NCBI RefSeq assembly: GCF_000472705.1
Contig: NZ_AXAE01000029.1
Span: 1 to 64,000 of the forward strand
DNA: 64,000 nucleotides
Direction: 5' to 3'
From: Mesorhizobium erdmanii USDA 3471
GTDB lineage: Bacteria; Pseudomonadota; Alphaproteobacteria; Rhizobiales; Rhizobiaceae
The position numbers and the translations under genes were made by a program. The notes beneath the pieces were generated by a model. It saw only the letters and a program-made list of their open reading frames with translations, was not told where the DNA came from and did not search any database. Shown here piece after piece: positions 15,409 to 24,840 of the stretch (its first letter is position 1; each line of letters opens with the position of its first letter).

Positions 15409-16632
15409 TCATTTCACAAGTGTGATGTGGCGGCTGGCATACATGTCTCGATTTCCAAACACAGCCGTGCAGTCGGTTTTGATGGATGAGTTTCCAGTCA
15501 TCTGCACGGTCAAGCCAACAAGCCTCAGACAGTCCCCCTGACCGCTCATATCTGAGTTGCCGGCAAAGGAAATGGCCGCGTCAGGCGCGTAGACAAACCC
15601 GCTGATCACGGAATTTGCGCCGCCATTCAGCGTCAAGGCTGATGTGTTTCCGCGGTTCTCGAAAATGGTGATGCCGGCGTAGGGACCGCTGGTGGGTGGG
15701 GATAGGTTCACCTGTTCATTGGCATTTATGTAGATCTGCGACCCCTCCATGAGGAATAAAGTCACGCCCGGACCAGTCAGGCTGCCGTTGCCGCCCGGTT
15801 TTATGGTGACGCCACGCAGGATGTAGACTCCAGGATTGAGCGTGATGTTTCCTGACAAAGTCTTGTCGCAATAGGTTCCGGGAGACAGCGTATAGGTTTT
15901 GCCGTTCGGGACGGGCAGGCACAACGTGTAGGGCGGAGGCGCGACATCAGCCAGTGGATCGAAGGACGCATATTGATGTTCGAGTGGGGCTCCGCAGTTG
16001 AGATTGGCGCTGGGCGGCGAAAGCCCGGAAGTGCTGCCCACCGTTGAGACGCAGCCCGCCGAAACCAGCGCGGAACCGCCTCTGCTGACCGCATCGGAGG
16101 CATCCGAGTTTGCCGCGATCACGCAGTTGCTCATGGAGACATCGGTCGAGCCCTGCAGGCTCACGGCGGCCGACGCATGTGGATCGAGCGCCAGCACGCA
16201 GGCCTGCGAACCCGGGTTCATCTTGACCGTGGCCGAACGGTGAGCTGGCCAGGCCGCCGCGCCATTGATGAAGCTCGGATGGTTGATGCCGGACGAAAGC
16301 GAGATGTAATAGGCGCTGGGGTCGCCGCTGGCGATTGCCGAAAAAGCGGAGACGCTGCCTGCATATTCCTGCTGGTCGGCGAGGCTCAGGTTGGCCGCGA
16401 AGAATGTCAACCCAAGTCCCTGCACATCACTCGCGGCCATGCTGGGTAGGTACTTCGTGCCGACCGCAAGTCCGGCCGCGTCCAGCGAGTTCTGCAACTG
16501 CGCGGCGTCATCGCTCGTGCCCGTCAGATCGACCGTTCCAGCGACGACAGCCATTATCGGCAGCATCGCTATGGCGGTGGCCATGGCAAAGTTGCCGCGC
16601 TTCGAAGACCAGAGGCCTTTCAATCTCAACAT
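15409..16632 (-). CDS. TadG-like pilus/surface protein without von Willebrand domain
   Basis: A 407-residue protein. The N-terminus SKRGNFAMATAIAMLPIMAV is the membrane-anchoring helix of the TadE/TadG-like family, the RGNxA motif included. An alanine-rich helix (LQNSLDAAGLAVGTKYLPSM) follows, and then a serine/glycine/threonine-rich extracellular part with paired cysteines (QACVLALDPHASAAV, SNCVIAANS, GTYCDKTLSGNITLNPGVYI). Its second half resembles right-handed repetitive structures by composition only. It is a relative of the two VWA-containing TadG-like proteins at 18552-20537 and 20736-22697. No other tad genes are in the window. Likely an adhesin or envelope protein; the role is inferred. 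Confidence 0.75.
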   Translation of the reverse strand: MLRLKGLWSSKRGNFAMATAIAMLPIMAVVAGTVDLTGTSDDAAQLQNSLDAAGLAVGTKYLPSMAASDVQGLGLTFFAANLSLADQQEYAGSVSAFSAIASGDPSAYYISLSSGINHPSFINGAAAWPAHRSATVKMNPGSQACVLALDPHASAAVSLQGSTDVSMSNCVIAANSDASDAVSRGGSALVSAGCVSTVGSTSGLSPPSANLNCGAPLEHQYASFDPLADVAPPPYTLCLPVPNGKTYTLSPGTYCDKTLSGNITLNPGVYILRGVTIKPGGNGSLTGPGVTLFLMEGSQIYINANEQVNLSPPTSGPYAGITIFENRGNTSALTLNGGANSVISGFVYAPDAAISFAGNSDMSGQGDCLRLVGLTVQMTGNSSIKTDCTAVFGNRDMYASRHITLVK

Positions 16633-16922
16633 TGCCTATCGCCCAAAATTTGTAAGATTCAGGTTGATAAGCCAAGGGTCTCTACGATGAATTTAAGCAA
16701 TATCTAAAATACTTAAATGCTAAAATTGATCGCAATGGTCGGCCAAAGGAGGGTCCGCCCAAGCACGCCAAATGAGGGGCGACATGAAGAGAAGATCACA
16801 ACGAGCAACGGATCTAGGTCAGCGACAACCCCTGGCAAATCGGCTATGCTGCCACATCTACTAGTGGCAGCTGCGGGCGGCCATCCCGGCGGTGACCGCC
16901 CCCGACACACGGGAGGATGGTT
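16633..16922. other. Gene-free divergent intergenic region
   Basis: The stretch between the divergent TadG-like (-) and DUF2189 (+) genes is distinctly A/T-rich at 16650-16735 (for example AAATACTTAAATGC), consistent with promoters. A GGGCGG / CCGCCC inverted pair near 16875-16902 precedes the GGGAGG ribosome site of the DUF2189 gene. I see no open reading frame with coding character. Confidence 0.4.
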
Positions 16923-17747
16923 ATGGCCGGCTTTCATGTCATGGCGGACGCCTACGGGATGCATGTGCAGCCCACGGTGCGCCGCATCACCACGACGGAT
17001 CTCTGGGACGCGCTCCAGCTCGGCGCCGAGGATTTCTGGGCAAAACCGTCCCACTACGTGTTCCTGTGCCTGATCTATCCGATCGTCGGCCTGATCCTGA
17101 CGCAGTGGACGTCGGGCTCCAATGCTGTCCAACTCGTCTATCCCCTGATGTCGGGCTTTGCCCTTGTCGGGCCCTTTGCCGCGATCGGGCTCTACGAAAT
17201 CAGCCGCAGGCGCGAACTCGGAATGAATACGGATTGGCGCCATGCGCTGGATGTGCGTCGTTCCCCGGCGCTGCCGTCGATCGCGGTCATCGGCATCATG
17301 CTGTTTGCGCTGTTCCTGCTGTGGCTGTTCACCGCGCAATCGATCTACACCAGCCTGTTCGGCGACCAGCCGCCGGCTTCGATCGGCGCCTTCGTCCGCG
17401 AGGTGCTGACGACCGGCAAGGGCTGGACCTTGATCCTGCTCGGCAATGCGGCCGGTCTTGTCTTTGCCGTGGTGGTTCTCGCCACAACGGTGATCGCCTT
17501 TCCGTTGCTGCTCGACCGTGATGTCGGCGCCGTCTCGGCAATCGAAACCTCGGCTCGAGCGGTAATGGCAAATCCGCTGCAAATGGCGCTGTGGGGTCTG
17601 CTGGTTGCCGTGCTGCTGGTGATCGGCTCGATCCCGCTGTTTGCCGGACTGGCCGTGGTCATGCCGATTCTGGGCCATGCCACCTGGCACTTCTATCGCA
17701 GGGTGATCGAGCCTGCGCAAATCCGGCCGATCCGCCGGCCGATGTAG
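16923..17747 (+). CDS. DUF2189 family integral membrane protein
   Basis: A 274-residue protein with about six hydrophobic segments (VFLCLIYPIVGLILTQW, LMSGFALVGPFAAIGLYEIS, IAVIGIMLFALFLLWLF, LILLGNAAGLVFAVVVLATT, LLVAVLLVIGSIPLFAGLAV). The opening PTVRRITTTDLWDALQLGAE and the closing GHATWHFYRRVIEP fit the DUF2189 family, whose function is unknown. I chose ATG 16923, six bases after GGGAGG, rather than ATG 16917, which overlaps that site. It is convergent with the LysE gene, only 14 bases apart. Confidence 0.85.
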   Translation: MAGFHVMADAYGMHVQPTVRRITTTDLWDALQLGAEDFWAKPSHYVFLCLIYPIVGLILTQWTSGSNAVQLVYPLMSGFALVGPFAAIGLYEISRRRELGMNTDWRHALDVRRSPALPSIAVIGIMLFALFLLWLFTAQSIYTSLFGDQPPASIGAFVREVLTTGKGWTLILLGNAAGLVFAVVVLATTVIAFPLLLDRDVGAVSAIETSARAVMANPLQMALWGLLVAVLLVIGSIPLFAGLAVVMPILGHATWHFYRRVIEPAQIRPIRRPM

Positions 17748-17761
17748 GGAGCTATTCGTCT

Positions 17762-18394
17762 TCAGCGTTGCGCATCGGTCGCCATTTTCAGCGCCAATGC
17801 CGTCAGCACGCCTCCCATCATCCAGCGCTGGATGACCAGCCACAATGGCCGTCCGGCAAGGAAGGTAGCGATCGAGCCGGCCGTCACCGCGATGATGGCA
17901 TTGACGGTCAGGCTGATCGAGATCTGCGTCGCGCCGAGCACCAGAAGCTGCGACAGGACATGGCCTTTGCCAATGCTTATGAATTGCGGCAGCAGCGACA
18001 GATAGAGAACGGCCACCTTGGGGTTGAGCAGATTGGTCATCAATCCCATGGCGAAGAGCTTGCGCGGCCGGTCTTTCGGCAGGTCGCGCACCTGGAAAGG
18101 CGAGCGGCCGCCAGGCTTCACGGCCTGCCAGGCCAGCCACAAGAGATAAAGCACACCGGCAAAACGCAGCGCGTCGTAGGCGTAGGGCACGGCGAGTAGC
18201 AGCGCTGTGATGCCGAATGCCGCAGACACCACATAGAACAGGAAGCCAACCGCAACCCCGCCAAGCGAGATCAGCCCGGCCTTTGGTCCTTGCGATAGCG
18301 AGCGCGAGATCAGGTAGATCATGTTCGGGCCTGGCGTCAGCACCATGCCGAGGCAGACCAGCGCGAAGGCGATATGGTTGGCGGTATCGGGCAT
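17762..18394 (-). CDS. LysE/RhtB-family amino-acid exporter
   Basis: A 210-residue membrane protein with the family opening ALVCLGMVLTPGPNMIYLIS, then GVAVGFLFYVVSAAFGITAL and MGLMTNLLNPKVAVLYLSLL. It probably exports an amino acid such as homoserine, threonine or lysine; the substrate is unknown. I chose ATG 18394, eight bases after GGGGA. The frame stays open upstream to 18514, but that extension is unlike the family and has no good ribosome site. Confidence 0.9.
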   Translation of the reverse strand: MPDTANHIAFALVCLGMVLTPGPNMIYLISRSLSQGPKAGLISLGGVAVGFLFYVVSAAFGITALLLAVPYAYDALRFAGVLYLLWLAWQAVKPGGRSPFQVRDLPKDRPRKLFAMGLMTNLLNPKVAVLYLSLLPQFISIGKGHVLSQLLVLGATQISISLTVNAIIAVTAGSIATFLAGRPLWLVIQRWMMGGVLTALALKMATDAQR

Positions 18395-18551
18395 TGTTTG
18401 TCCCCAGGCACGCCCACGACGGATGCACGATCCCGCGAGCGGCCAATATGTGCCCGTCAGGGCAGGCGCCTGCAAGGGGCTTGCCGGAACCAGGCATTGC
18501 ACCAGGGAAGGCAACCTTGTCTAATGCATGTCCGTTCAGGCGCTATGCGTC

Positions 18552-20537
18552 TTAGCCAACCACCCGCAAATTCGATAATTCGTTGCCGATTTCCTTGAAA
18601 TCGTTCGACAGGCTGGCGCCGGTCGCATTCCAGAACAGTTTCGCCGGTTTGGTCGGATCCGTCGGGTCCTTGCGGAAGCGCGAGTCCGATGAGCAGGATT
18701 TCAGCGCATCGATCGCCAGCTTGTCGCTGGCCTTTGTCGTCGACAGGTCGAGCGCCACCGTCATCACCATGATGTTGGCCGCCTTGGCGTTGTTGCAAAG
18801 CGTTGCCATCTGCTCGTTGAGTGCGTTGGTGTAGTTGCCGTTCGAATAGTCGAGCTGGCCGATGGCGCTCGATGTACCCATGAACATGCGCCCGACCGTG
18901 GTGCCGTTGTAGCCGGGATTGAGATAGCCGTAGGACGCATAGGTCGATTTCGAGTTGGCGGGGTCCGAATAGCTTAGCGAGGACGGCGTATAATAAGTGT
19001 TGGCGCCGTCGGTCAGCACGATCACGACCTTGTCGTTGCCCTTTTCCGTTTCCAGGCGCCCCTGCGTGAACGGCTCGCCGCTCGAGACCGCCCGCCAGCC
19101 CCACGCCATGCCCTCGGGAACATTGGTGCCGCCATTCGGCTGCATCAGGTCGATCGCGGCCTTGATCGAGGTGATCCCATCGGTGACGCTGACATCGGTC
19201 AGCGGCGTGATCGGGTTGGTGGTGCAGCTGTAGTTCGGGCCATTGCCGGTGGGCAGGGCCGGCGCATCGATCGGCCGCGGCATGAAGTACTTGGTCATGG
19301 TGCGCAACTGGGACTGGCCGGTGCTGCTCGCTGGATCATCGTTCCACCAGCTGTTCACGGCACCGTAGGCCTTCGGGGTCGCCTCCTTTGGGTCCTGCGT
19401 TACCTTCCACTGGTTGCCGGGTTCGTCCGGCGCGAACATCGGCACGAACATCGTCGCCGGGTCGCCGATCCCTATGCCGGTGTTTGCAGAGCCGCCCGAC
19501 GGCGGAGCATCATTGACATTGTACGGGTAGGGCCGGGCCTCGACACATCCTTGCCAACTGGCGAACGGGCCGTAGGTATCGACGTAGTCATAGGCGTCGT
19601 AGCTGCGCTTGCAGGTATTGTTCGAATAGTACTCGGCACAGACGACACGCTTGCTGTTGACGACGCGCTCGTGGTTCGTGACGACCTGCATGTCGCGGTA
19701 GAGCGAGAACCGGGTCAGCATCTGGCCTTCCTGGGCACCCCATCCCGAGCCGCGCTTGTACCAGATGCCGTTGGTCTGCTGGGCGTATTTGTCGGCGGCG
19801 TTCAGCGTCGACCAATCGAAATTCTCGTTCGACACCGGCGACAGGCCCTCCGTGTCCATCCACGACGCGTTGCCATTGCCTGGGCCGACATTGACCGAAG
19901 CGGCAAAGGGCACGAGGCCGAATTGCACCGGCTTGTCGACCTGCTTGATCATCGCCGCCTGCTGCGCCAGCGTGTCGACCAGCTGCTTGGACGCGGTCTT
20001 GAGCAGATCGATGCGCTTCTGGCCAGAGCCCGTGCCGAGCGTGGTCATCGATCCGGAATTGTCGAGCACCAGGGCAACTTCCAGCGTGTTCTTCAGCCGG
20101 ACCTGGGAAGTGACGTTGAAGTTGATCCTCTGGTTGGCATCGGTTCCGGATTCACCGACGAGCTGGGCGAAGGCCGGATAGAAATAGGGCTTGTAGGCAA
20201 GCTGTGCCGTCATCGTCAGCAGGCCGCCGCCGCTGGTGTTGCTCGGCAAGGTGACGTTGAGCGTCGTGCTGGCCGGATCGATGTCGTTCAAATTGGCGTT
20301 GAAGAAATCGAGCGCATAGGCTTTCAACTGGTCGTCGGTTGCCCCTTCCGTCAGCCGGCGCGCGGTGGCGAAGTTGGCGGCGTCGAGCGCATTCGTCACC
20401 ATCTGCTTTTCACGGTTCATTTCCGTGAAATCGATCGCGATCGCCAGGCCGCCCATCAGCGGGGCCATCGCCACGACTGTCATAAGAGCATAGTTGCCGC
20501 GTCTGTCGCGGCGGAACCGACGCCAAAGTTCATGCAT
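18552..20537 (-). CDS. TadG-like protein with von Willebrand factor A domain (copy 1)
   Basis: A 661-residue protein. The N-terminal DRRGNYALMTVVAMAPLMGG is a TadG-type membrane anchor, followed by a Tad-like helical region to about residue 145. The VWA domain opens with VALVLDNSGSM, with the metal-site DxSxS at about 159-163, and its later conserved strand is KVVIVLTDGANTYY. Between these lies a long insertion rich in W/Y/C. The end is FWNATGASLSNDFKEIGNEL. It is probably exported and surface- or pilus-associated, with metal-dependent adhesion possible. The neighbouring gene at 20736-22697 is a full-length paralogue with the same architecture. Confidence 0.87.
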   Translation of the reverse strand: MHELWRRFRRDRRGNYALMTVVAMAPLMGGLAIAIDFTEMNREKQMVTNALDAANFATARRLTEGATDDQLKAYALDFFNANLNDIDPASTTLNVTLPSNTSGGGLLTMTAQLAYKPYFYPAFAQLVGESGTDANQRINFNVTSQVRLKNTLEVALVLDNSGSMTTLGTGSGQKRIDLLKTASKQLVDTLAQQAAMIKQVDKPVQFGLVPFAASVNVGPGNGNASWMDTEGLSPVSNENFDWSTLNAADKYAQQTNGIWYKRGSGWGAQEGQMLTRFSLYRDMQVVTNHERVVNSKRVVCAEYYSNNTCKRSYDAYDYVDTYGPFASWQGCVEARPYPYNVNDAPPSGGSANTGIGIGDPATMFVPMFAPDEPGNQWKVTQDPKEATPKAYGAVNSWWNDDPASSTGQSQLRTMTKYFMPRPIDAPALPTGNGPNYSCTTNPITPLTDVSVTDGITSIKAAIDLMQPNGGTNVPEGMAWGWRAVSSGEPFTQGRLETEKGNDKVVIVLTDGANTYYTPSSLSYSDPANSKSTYASYGYLNPGYNGTTVGRMFMGTSSAIGQLDYSNGNYTNALNEQMATLCNNAKAANIMVMTVALDLSTTKASDKLAIDALKSCSSDSRFRKDPTDPTKPAKLFWNATGASLSNDFKEIGNELSNLRVVG

Positions 20538-20682
20538 GTCTTGCAGCGGCCCCCGCCGGCGGATTCTCGATTGACGTCAACTTTCCACAAAACGCTGAAG
20601 GACGGGTTTGGGAAACCGCTCTATTGCTCGGTCGGCGCTTCACCAACCGCTAACCAATCCGAGGCCGATGTCGCGACCCGCC

Positions 20683-20716
20683 CAAAAACAAAACGCCCTG
20701 CCGAGGCAGGGCGTTT
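20683..20716 (-). terminator. Strong hairpin terminator after VWA/TadG copy 2
   Basis: AAACGCCCTGCC (20691-20702) and GGCAGGGCGTTT (20705-20716) are perfect 12-bp inverted arms with a two-base spacer. Read on the minus strand, the stem is followed by a GTTTTGTTTTT run, which makes a good intrinsic terminator 20 bp after the stop of the 20736-22697 gene. It separates the two VWA/TadG paralogues into independent units. Confidence 0.8.
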
Positions 20717-20735
20717 GCGAGAGGAACCCCGACGA

Positions 20736-22697
20736 TCAGCTGACGATGCGCAGGTTGGACAGTTCGTTGCCGATCGCCTTGAAATCGTCGGAGAGCGTTG
20801 CTCCGGTCGAATTCCAGAACAGCTTCTCTGGCTTGCTGGGATCTGTCTGATCCTTGCGAAAGCGGGAATCAGAGGAGCAAGCCTTCAAAGCATCCATCTG
20901 GGCTTTTTCGGCTGTGTTCTTCGAATCAAGATCGAGTGCGATCGTCATGACGATGATATTGCCAGCCTTGGCGTTGTCGCAAAGTGCGGTGAACTGCTCG
21001 TTCATGGCATTTGAGTAGTTTTCTTCCGTGTAGGTGGACTTGCCGATATTTGAGCTGGTGTTCATGTACATCCGCGTTGTGCTGGTGCCGCTGTATCCGA
21101 CGCCGGTATAGCCAAATGCGGAGTAGCTTGATCTGTTGTTGGCGTAGTCGTTCCTACGGAAGTACCCGGGGGTGTAGTAAGTGTTCGCGCCGTCCGTCAG
21201 CACGATCACCACCTTGTCATTGCCTCTCTCCGTCTCCGGTCGCCCTTCGGTAAACGGCGCCCCGCTGGACAATGTACGCCAGCCCCAGGCCAGCCCTTCT
21301 GGAACGTTCGTCGCACCGACAGCTTGCATGTTGTCGATTGCAGTTTTGATCTTGTTCAATCCGGAACTGATGGTGACGTCGGTCAGCGCGGTTATCGGGG
21401 TGGTTGTGCAACTGTAGTTCGGCCCTCCGTCGATCGGGTCCGGGATGGCAAAGCCCATGGGGGCCGGGTAGAGATACTTCGCCATGTTCGTCTGGCGCGC
21501 CAATTGCGAGATCTGGCTGGTGTTGGTCGAGGTGTTGTTGTCGTCCCACCAGCTATTGATGACGTTGAAGGTTTTGACGGAACCATTGCTCAAGGTCCAT
21601 TTGTTTCCAGGCTCGTCCGGCGCGAACATTGGCACGAACATTGTAGCGGGCGTTCCCGTAGAGGCAGCAGTATCGCTGATGTTATGAGGGCTTGGTCGGG
21701 CTTCGACGCATCCACCCCAAGCTGCCGTCCGTCCATAGTCGGGGACGGTGACGGTATCGGGTACGCATGTGGTCCTGCCGCTTCTTGTAGTGCAAGTCTG
21801 GGTTCCTGTCGGCGCCTGATGTGAGCCTATCTGGGTCTGCATCAGATCGAACAGGGAAAATCGCGTGAGCGGTCGGTCCTTCTGGGCGGCACTCCACCCG
21901 GCTCCTTTGGCATACCAAACGCCAGCGAGATTCTCGGCGTACTTGTTCGATCCCCATGGCGAAGCGGACGGACTCATGCTCGCCAGCCAGCCGAAATTCT
22001 CGTGATGGATCGGCGAGATGCCGGTGGTATCCATCCAGGCCGCCGAAGCATTGTCCGGGCCGACATTCACTGACGCGGCGAAGGGAACCAGGCTGAACTG
22101 GACTGGTCTGGTGACCTGTCTCATCATCTGGGCCTGACCGGCCAACTGATCGACCAGCTGCTTGGCGGCACTCTTGAGCAGGTCGAACCGGACCTTATTG
22201 GAACCTTTGCCGAGCTCGGTCATCGAGCCGGAATTGTCGAGCACCAGGGACACTTCCAGCGTATTTTTCAGGCGGACTTCGGAACATGTGTTGAAGGCGA
22301 CGTTGGCATCCCCGCCAGTTCCGCCCAACAGGATTCTCGCCGTCGGCGCGAAGTAGGGCTTGTAGGTCAGGGTGCCGCAGAGCTTCAGGGTTCCGCCGCC
22401 GGTGTTGTTGTTGGGCAGTGTCACGGCCAGCGTCGTGTTGGCCGGGTCGATATGCGCAAGATTGGTCTCGAAGAAATTCTTGGCATAAGCCTTGGCGTCG
22501 GCGTCGCTGGCACCGGCAACGATCTGCTGGGCGGTGGCGATGCCGGCGGCATCCAGGGCATTCAGGGCGTTCTGCCGCTGGCGCGACATTTCGGTAAAAT
22601 CGATACCGAGCGCCAGACCGCCGATCAGCGGGACCGTGGCCAGGACAGTCATCAGCGCGTAATTGCCACGCCGATCGTTTCCGAATTTACGGATCAT
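20736..22697 (-). CDS. TadG-like protein with von Willebrand factor A domain (copy 2)
   Basis: A 653-residue paralogue of the protein at 18552-20537: same NDRRGNYALMTVLATVPLIG anchor, SLVLDNSGSM MIDAS motif (DxSxS about 154-158), KVVIVLTDGANTYYTPGYF strand, and nearly the same C-terminus (FWNSTGATLSDDFKAIGNEL). It differs in the insertion, which has a CTTRSGRTTC pair and repeated threonine/asparagine. I chose ATG 22697 (MIRKFGNDRRG); a TTG at 22724 in the same frame is an alternative. The tandem pair probably arose by duplication. The gene ends in a strong terminator. Confidence 0.87.
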   Translation of the reverse strand: MIRKFGNDRRGNYALMTVLATVPLIGGLALGIDFTEMSRQRQNALNALDAAGIATAQQIVAGASDADAKAYAKNFFETNLAHIDPANTTLAVTLPNNNTGGGTLKLCGTLTYKPYFAPTARILLGGTGGDANVAFNTCSEVRLKNTLEVSLVLDNSGSMTELGKGSNKVRFDLLKSAAKQLVDQLAGQAQMMRQVTRPVQFSLVPFAASVNVGPDNASAAWMDTTGISPIHHENFGWLASMSPSASPWGSNKYAENLAGVWYAKGAGWSAAQKDRPLTRFSLFDLMQTQIGSHQAPTGTQTCTTRSGRTTCVPDTVTVPDYGRTAAWGGCVEARPSPHNISDTAASTGTPATMFVPMFAPDEPGNKWTLSNGSVKTFNVINSWWDDNNTSTNTSQISQLARQTNMAKYLYPAPMGFAIPDPIDGGPNYSCTTTPITALTDVTISSGLNKIKTAIDNMQAVGATNVPEGLAWGWRTLSSGAPFTEGRPETERGNDKVVIVLTDGANTYYTPGYFRRNDYANNRSSYSAFGYTGVGYSGTSTTRMYMNTSSNIGKSTYTEENYSNAMNEQFTALCDNAKAGNIIVMTIALDLDSKNTAEKAQMDALKACSSDSRFRKDQTDPSKPEKLFWNSTGATLSDDFKAIGNELSNLRIVS

Positions 22698-22991
22698 TGC
22701 CTCGAAATACCCCCGCCAAATCAATTGTTCGTGAGGACGGTGTCATAAATCGTTAAATTTCAGGTTGCCGGAATATCTCCAAGGTCGATCTGCCCTTTCA
22801 ACGCGCGTTAACCAAATGCTGTCCAATGGCGGCTCTTGGCCAGCGGATAGCGGCGATCGGGCGGAAGAGGCGCCTTCGCCGTCGATCTCCAGGTGAAAGC
22901 TGGTGACAGCATGGATCGGTTCGGATAATTCCAACCCGCTCGGCGAACCGTCGGCCGCGGCACTCGCAACGCTCATATTGAAGGAAACGGC
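22698..22991. other. Gene-free divergent promoter region
   Basis: This separates the VWA/TadG copy 2 (-) from the HAD hydrolase (+). The first 75 bases are A/T-richer (CATAAATCGTTAAATTTCAG) and probably hold the minus-strand promoter; GTTAACC at about 22806 could be half a CtrA-like site. AAGGAAACGGC before 22992 is the HAD ribosome site. I see no credible gene or stable structure. Confidence 0.35.
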
Positions 22992-23852
22992 ATGGCGGAT
23001 TCGCCCGAAATCGTCGGCTCGCTCGAAGACGTCTCGAAAGCCTATTCGGCAATTCTTTGCGATGTCTGGGGCGTGGTGCACAATGGCGAATGGCATTTTC
23101 CGGCAGCCGCGGCGGCGCTCGCCAGGGCAAGGGCGGCCGGCATTCCCGTTGTTCTCATCACCAATTCGCCTCGCCGCAGCGCAGATGTCGTGGCTCAGAT
23201 GAGTGCGATCGGCGTTCCGCCGTCTGCCTACGACCGTGTGGTGACCTCGGGCGATGTGACCCGTGACCTGATCGCCGATGGACCGCGCAAGGTCTTCCAC
23301 ATCGGCGCCGACCGCGATCTGACCCTCTATGACGGCCTCGACGTCGATCTCGTCGAGGAGTTCGAAGCAGCCGGCGTCGTGTGCACCGGGCTGTTCAATG
23401 ACGAGGTCGAGAAACCTGAGGACTATGCCGACCTCTTGCGCCGACTGCGTGCCAGGAACCTGCCGTTTATCTGCGCCAATCCCGATATCATGGTGGAACG
23501 CGGCGAACGGATCATCTGGTGCGCCGGTGCCCTGGCGCGCGACTATGCCCAGCTCGGCGGCCGCACGCTGATCGCCGGAAAGCCCTACGCGCCTGTCTAC
23601 GATGTCGCGATGAAGGAGGTGGCGGAGGTGCTTGGCCGCCCGATTGAACGGTCTCGGATATTGGCCATCGGCGATGGCATGATGACCGATGTGAAGGGCG
23701 CCGCCGACAATGGTTTCGACGTTCTCTATGTCTCCGGCGGCATTCATGCCCGCGACTACGGCGACGCATCCCGGCCGGATCCGGCAAAGCTCGGGCTCTT
23801 CCTGGAACGGCACGGCTATCGTCCGGTCGCCGTCATGGTCAGGCTGCAGTAG
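22992..23852 (+). CDS. HAD-superfamily (class IIA) hydrolase
   Basis: A 286-residue protein of the TIGR01459-type HAD-IIA phosphatases. Motif I is ILCDVWGVVHNG; other landmarks are VVLITNSPRRSADVVAQM (motif II), AGKPYAPVYDVAMKEVAEVL (motif III lysine) and ILAIGDGMMTDVKGAADNGF (motif IV). The substrate is unknown; relatives act on small phosphorylated metabolites such as sugar or nucleotide monophosphates. It sits directly before ribF with almost no gap, a pairing common in Hyphomicrobiales that hints at flavin-nucleotide metabolism. Confidence 0.9.
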   Translation: MADSPEIVGSLEDVSKAYSAILCDVWGVVHNGEWHFPAAAAALARARAAGIPVVLITNSPRRSADVVAQMSAIGVPPSAYDRVVTSGDVTRDLIADGPRKVFHIGADRDLTLYDGLDVDLVEEFEAAGVVCTGLFNDEVEKPEDYADLLRRLRARNLPFICANPDIMVERGERIIWCAGALARDYAQLGGRTLIAGKPYAPVYDVAMKEVAEVLGRPIERSRILAIGDGMMTDVKGAADNGFDVLYVSGGIHARDYGDASRPDPAKLGLFLERHGYRPVAVMVRLQ

Positions 23853-23858
23853 GTGGCA

Positions 23859-24839
23859 ATGGTGGGCTTCCAGCATCTCTCGGCAACCGCGCCGCTGCCC
23901 GCCAATCTGCGTGGCGGCGTTGTCGCGATCGGCAATTTCGATGGCGTCCACCGCGGTCATCAGGCGGTGCTCGAACGGGCGTTGGCCGAGGCTGTGCGGC
24001 GTGACGTGCCGGCCCTGGTGCTGAGCTTCGAACCGCACCCGCGAAAGGTCTTCAGGCCCGACATGCCGTTGTTCGTGCTGACGCCGCCGCCGATGAAGGC
24101 ACGGCTCCTGTCGTTGCTGGGCTTTGCCGCGCTCGTCGAGCAGCCATTCACCCGCGACTTCGCCTCGCTGTCGGCGGAAGCGTTCGTCACCGACGTGCTG
24201 GAGAGGACGCTCGGCATCACCCACGCGGTGACCGGTTTCGATTTTCATTTCGGTAGGGATCGCCAGGGCGGGCCGGCCTATCTGATGGCGGCCGGCGAAC
24301 GCCATGGGTTTGGCGTGACACTCGTCGACGCCTTTCGCGACGAGGGCGCCGAGGTGGTGTCGTCGAGCCGTATCCGCGGCTTGCTATGCGATGGCAATGT
24401 GGCCGAGGCCGCTGGCCTGCTCGGCTATCGCTTCACCGTGGAGAGCGAGGTGGTGGGCGGCCAGCAACTCGGCCGCACGCTTGGCTTCCCGACAGCCAAC
24501 ATGAGACTTTCGCCGGAAGCGACTCTCAAGGAAGGGATTTATGCCGTCCGCTTTCGGCGCGCCGACGGCACCTTGCACGACGGCGTTGCCAGCTTCGGCC
24601 GCCGCCCGACCGTCGACGACAATGGCGCGCCGCTTCTGGAAACATTCGTCTTCGATTTTTCCGGCGATCTCTATGGCGAGACCTGCGAGGTCTCGTTCTT
24701 CGGCTTCCTGCGCAGCGAGATCAAATTCGACGGGCTCGATGCATTGGTGGTGCAGATGAAGCGCGATGAAGCCGAAGCACGCGCCCTGCTTGCCGGCGTC
24801 AAGCCGCTTTCGCAGCTCGACGCCGCCATTGCATTCTGA
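23859..24839 (+). CDS. ribF: Bifunctional riboflavin kinase / FMN adenylyltransferase
   Basis: A 326-residue enzyme making FMN and then FAD from riboflavin. The N-terminal adenylyltransferase half has GVVAIGNFDGVHRGHQAVLE and, later, VVSSSRIRGLLCDGNVAEAA. The C-terminal kinase half has GGQQLGRTLGFPTANMRL and the catalytic-region GVASFGRRPTVD. ATG 23859 or GTG 23853 are both possible, with no strong ribosome site; the gene follows the HAD stop by a few bases and is probably translated by coupling. Confidence 0.95.
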   Translation: MVGFQHLSATAPLPANLRGGVVAIGNFDGVHRGHQAVLERALAEAVRRDVPALVLSFEPHPRKVFRPDMPLFVLTPPPMKARLLSLLGFAALVEQPFTRDFASLSAEAFVTDVLERTLGITHAVTGFDFHFGRDRQGGPAYLMAAGERHGFGVTLVDAFRDEGAEVVSSSRIRGLLCDGNVAEAAGLLGYRFTVESEVVGGQQLGRTLGFPTANMRLSPEATLKEGIYAVRFRRADGTLHDGVASFGRRPTVDDNGAPLLETFVFDFSGDLYGETCEVSFFGFLRSEIKFDGLDALVVQMKRDEAEARALLAGVKPLSQLDAAIAF

Positions 24840-24840
24840 C

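Noticed and set aside
18395-18514. N-terminal extension of the LysE exporter
   Set aside because: The extra 40 residues are unlike the family and no good ribosome site precedes them; ATG 18394 has one.
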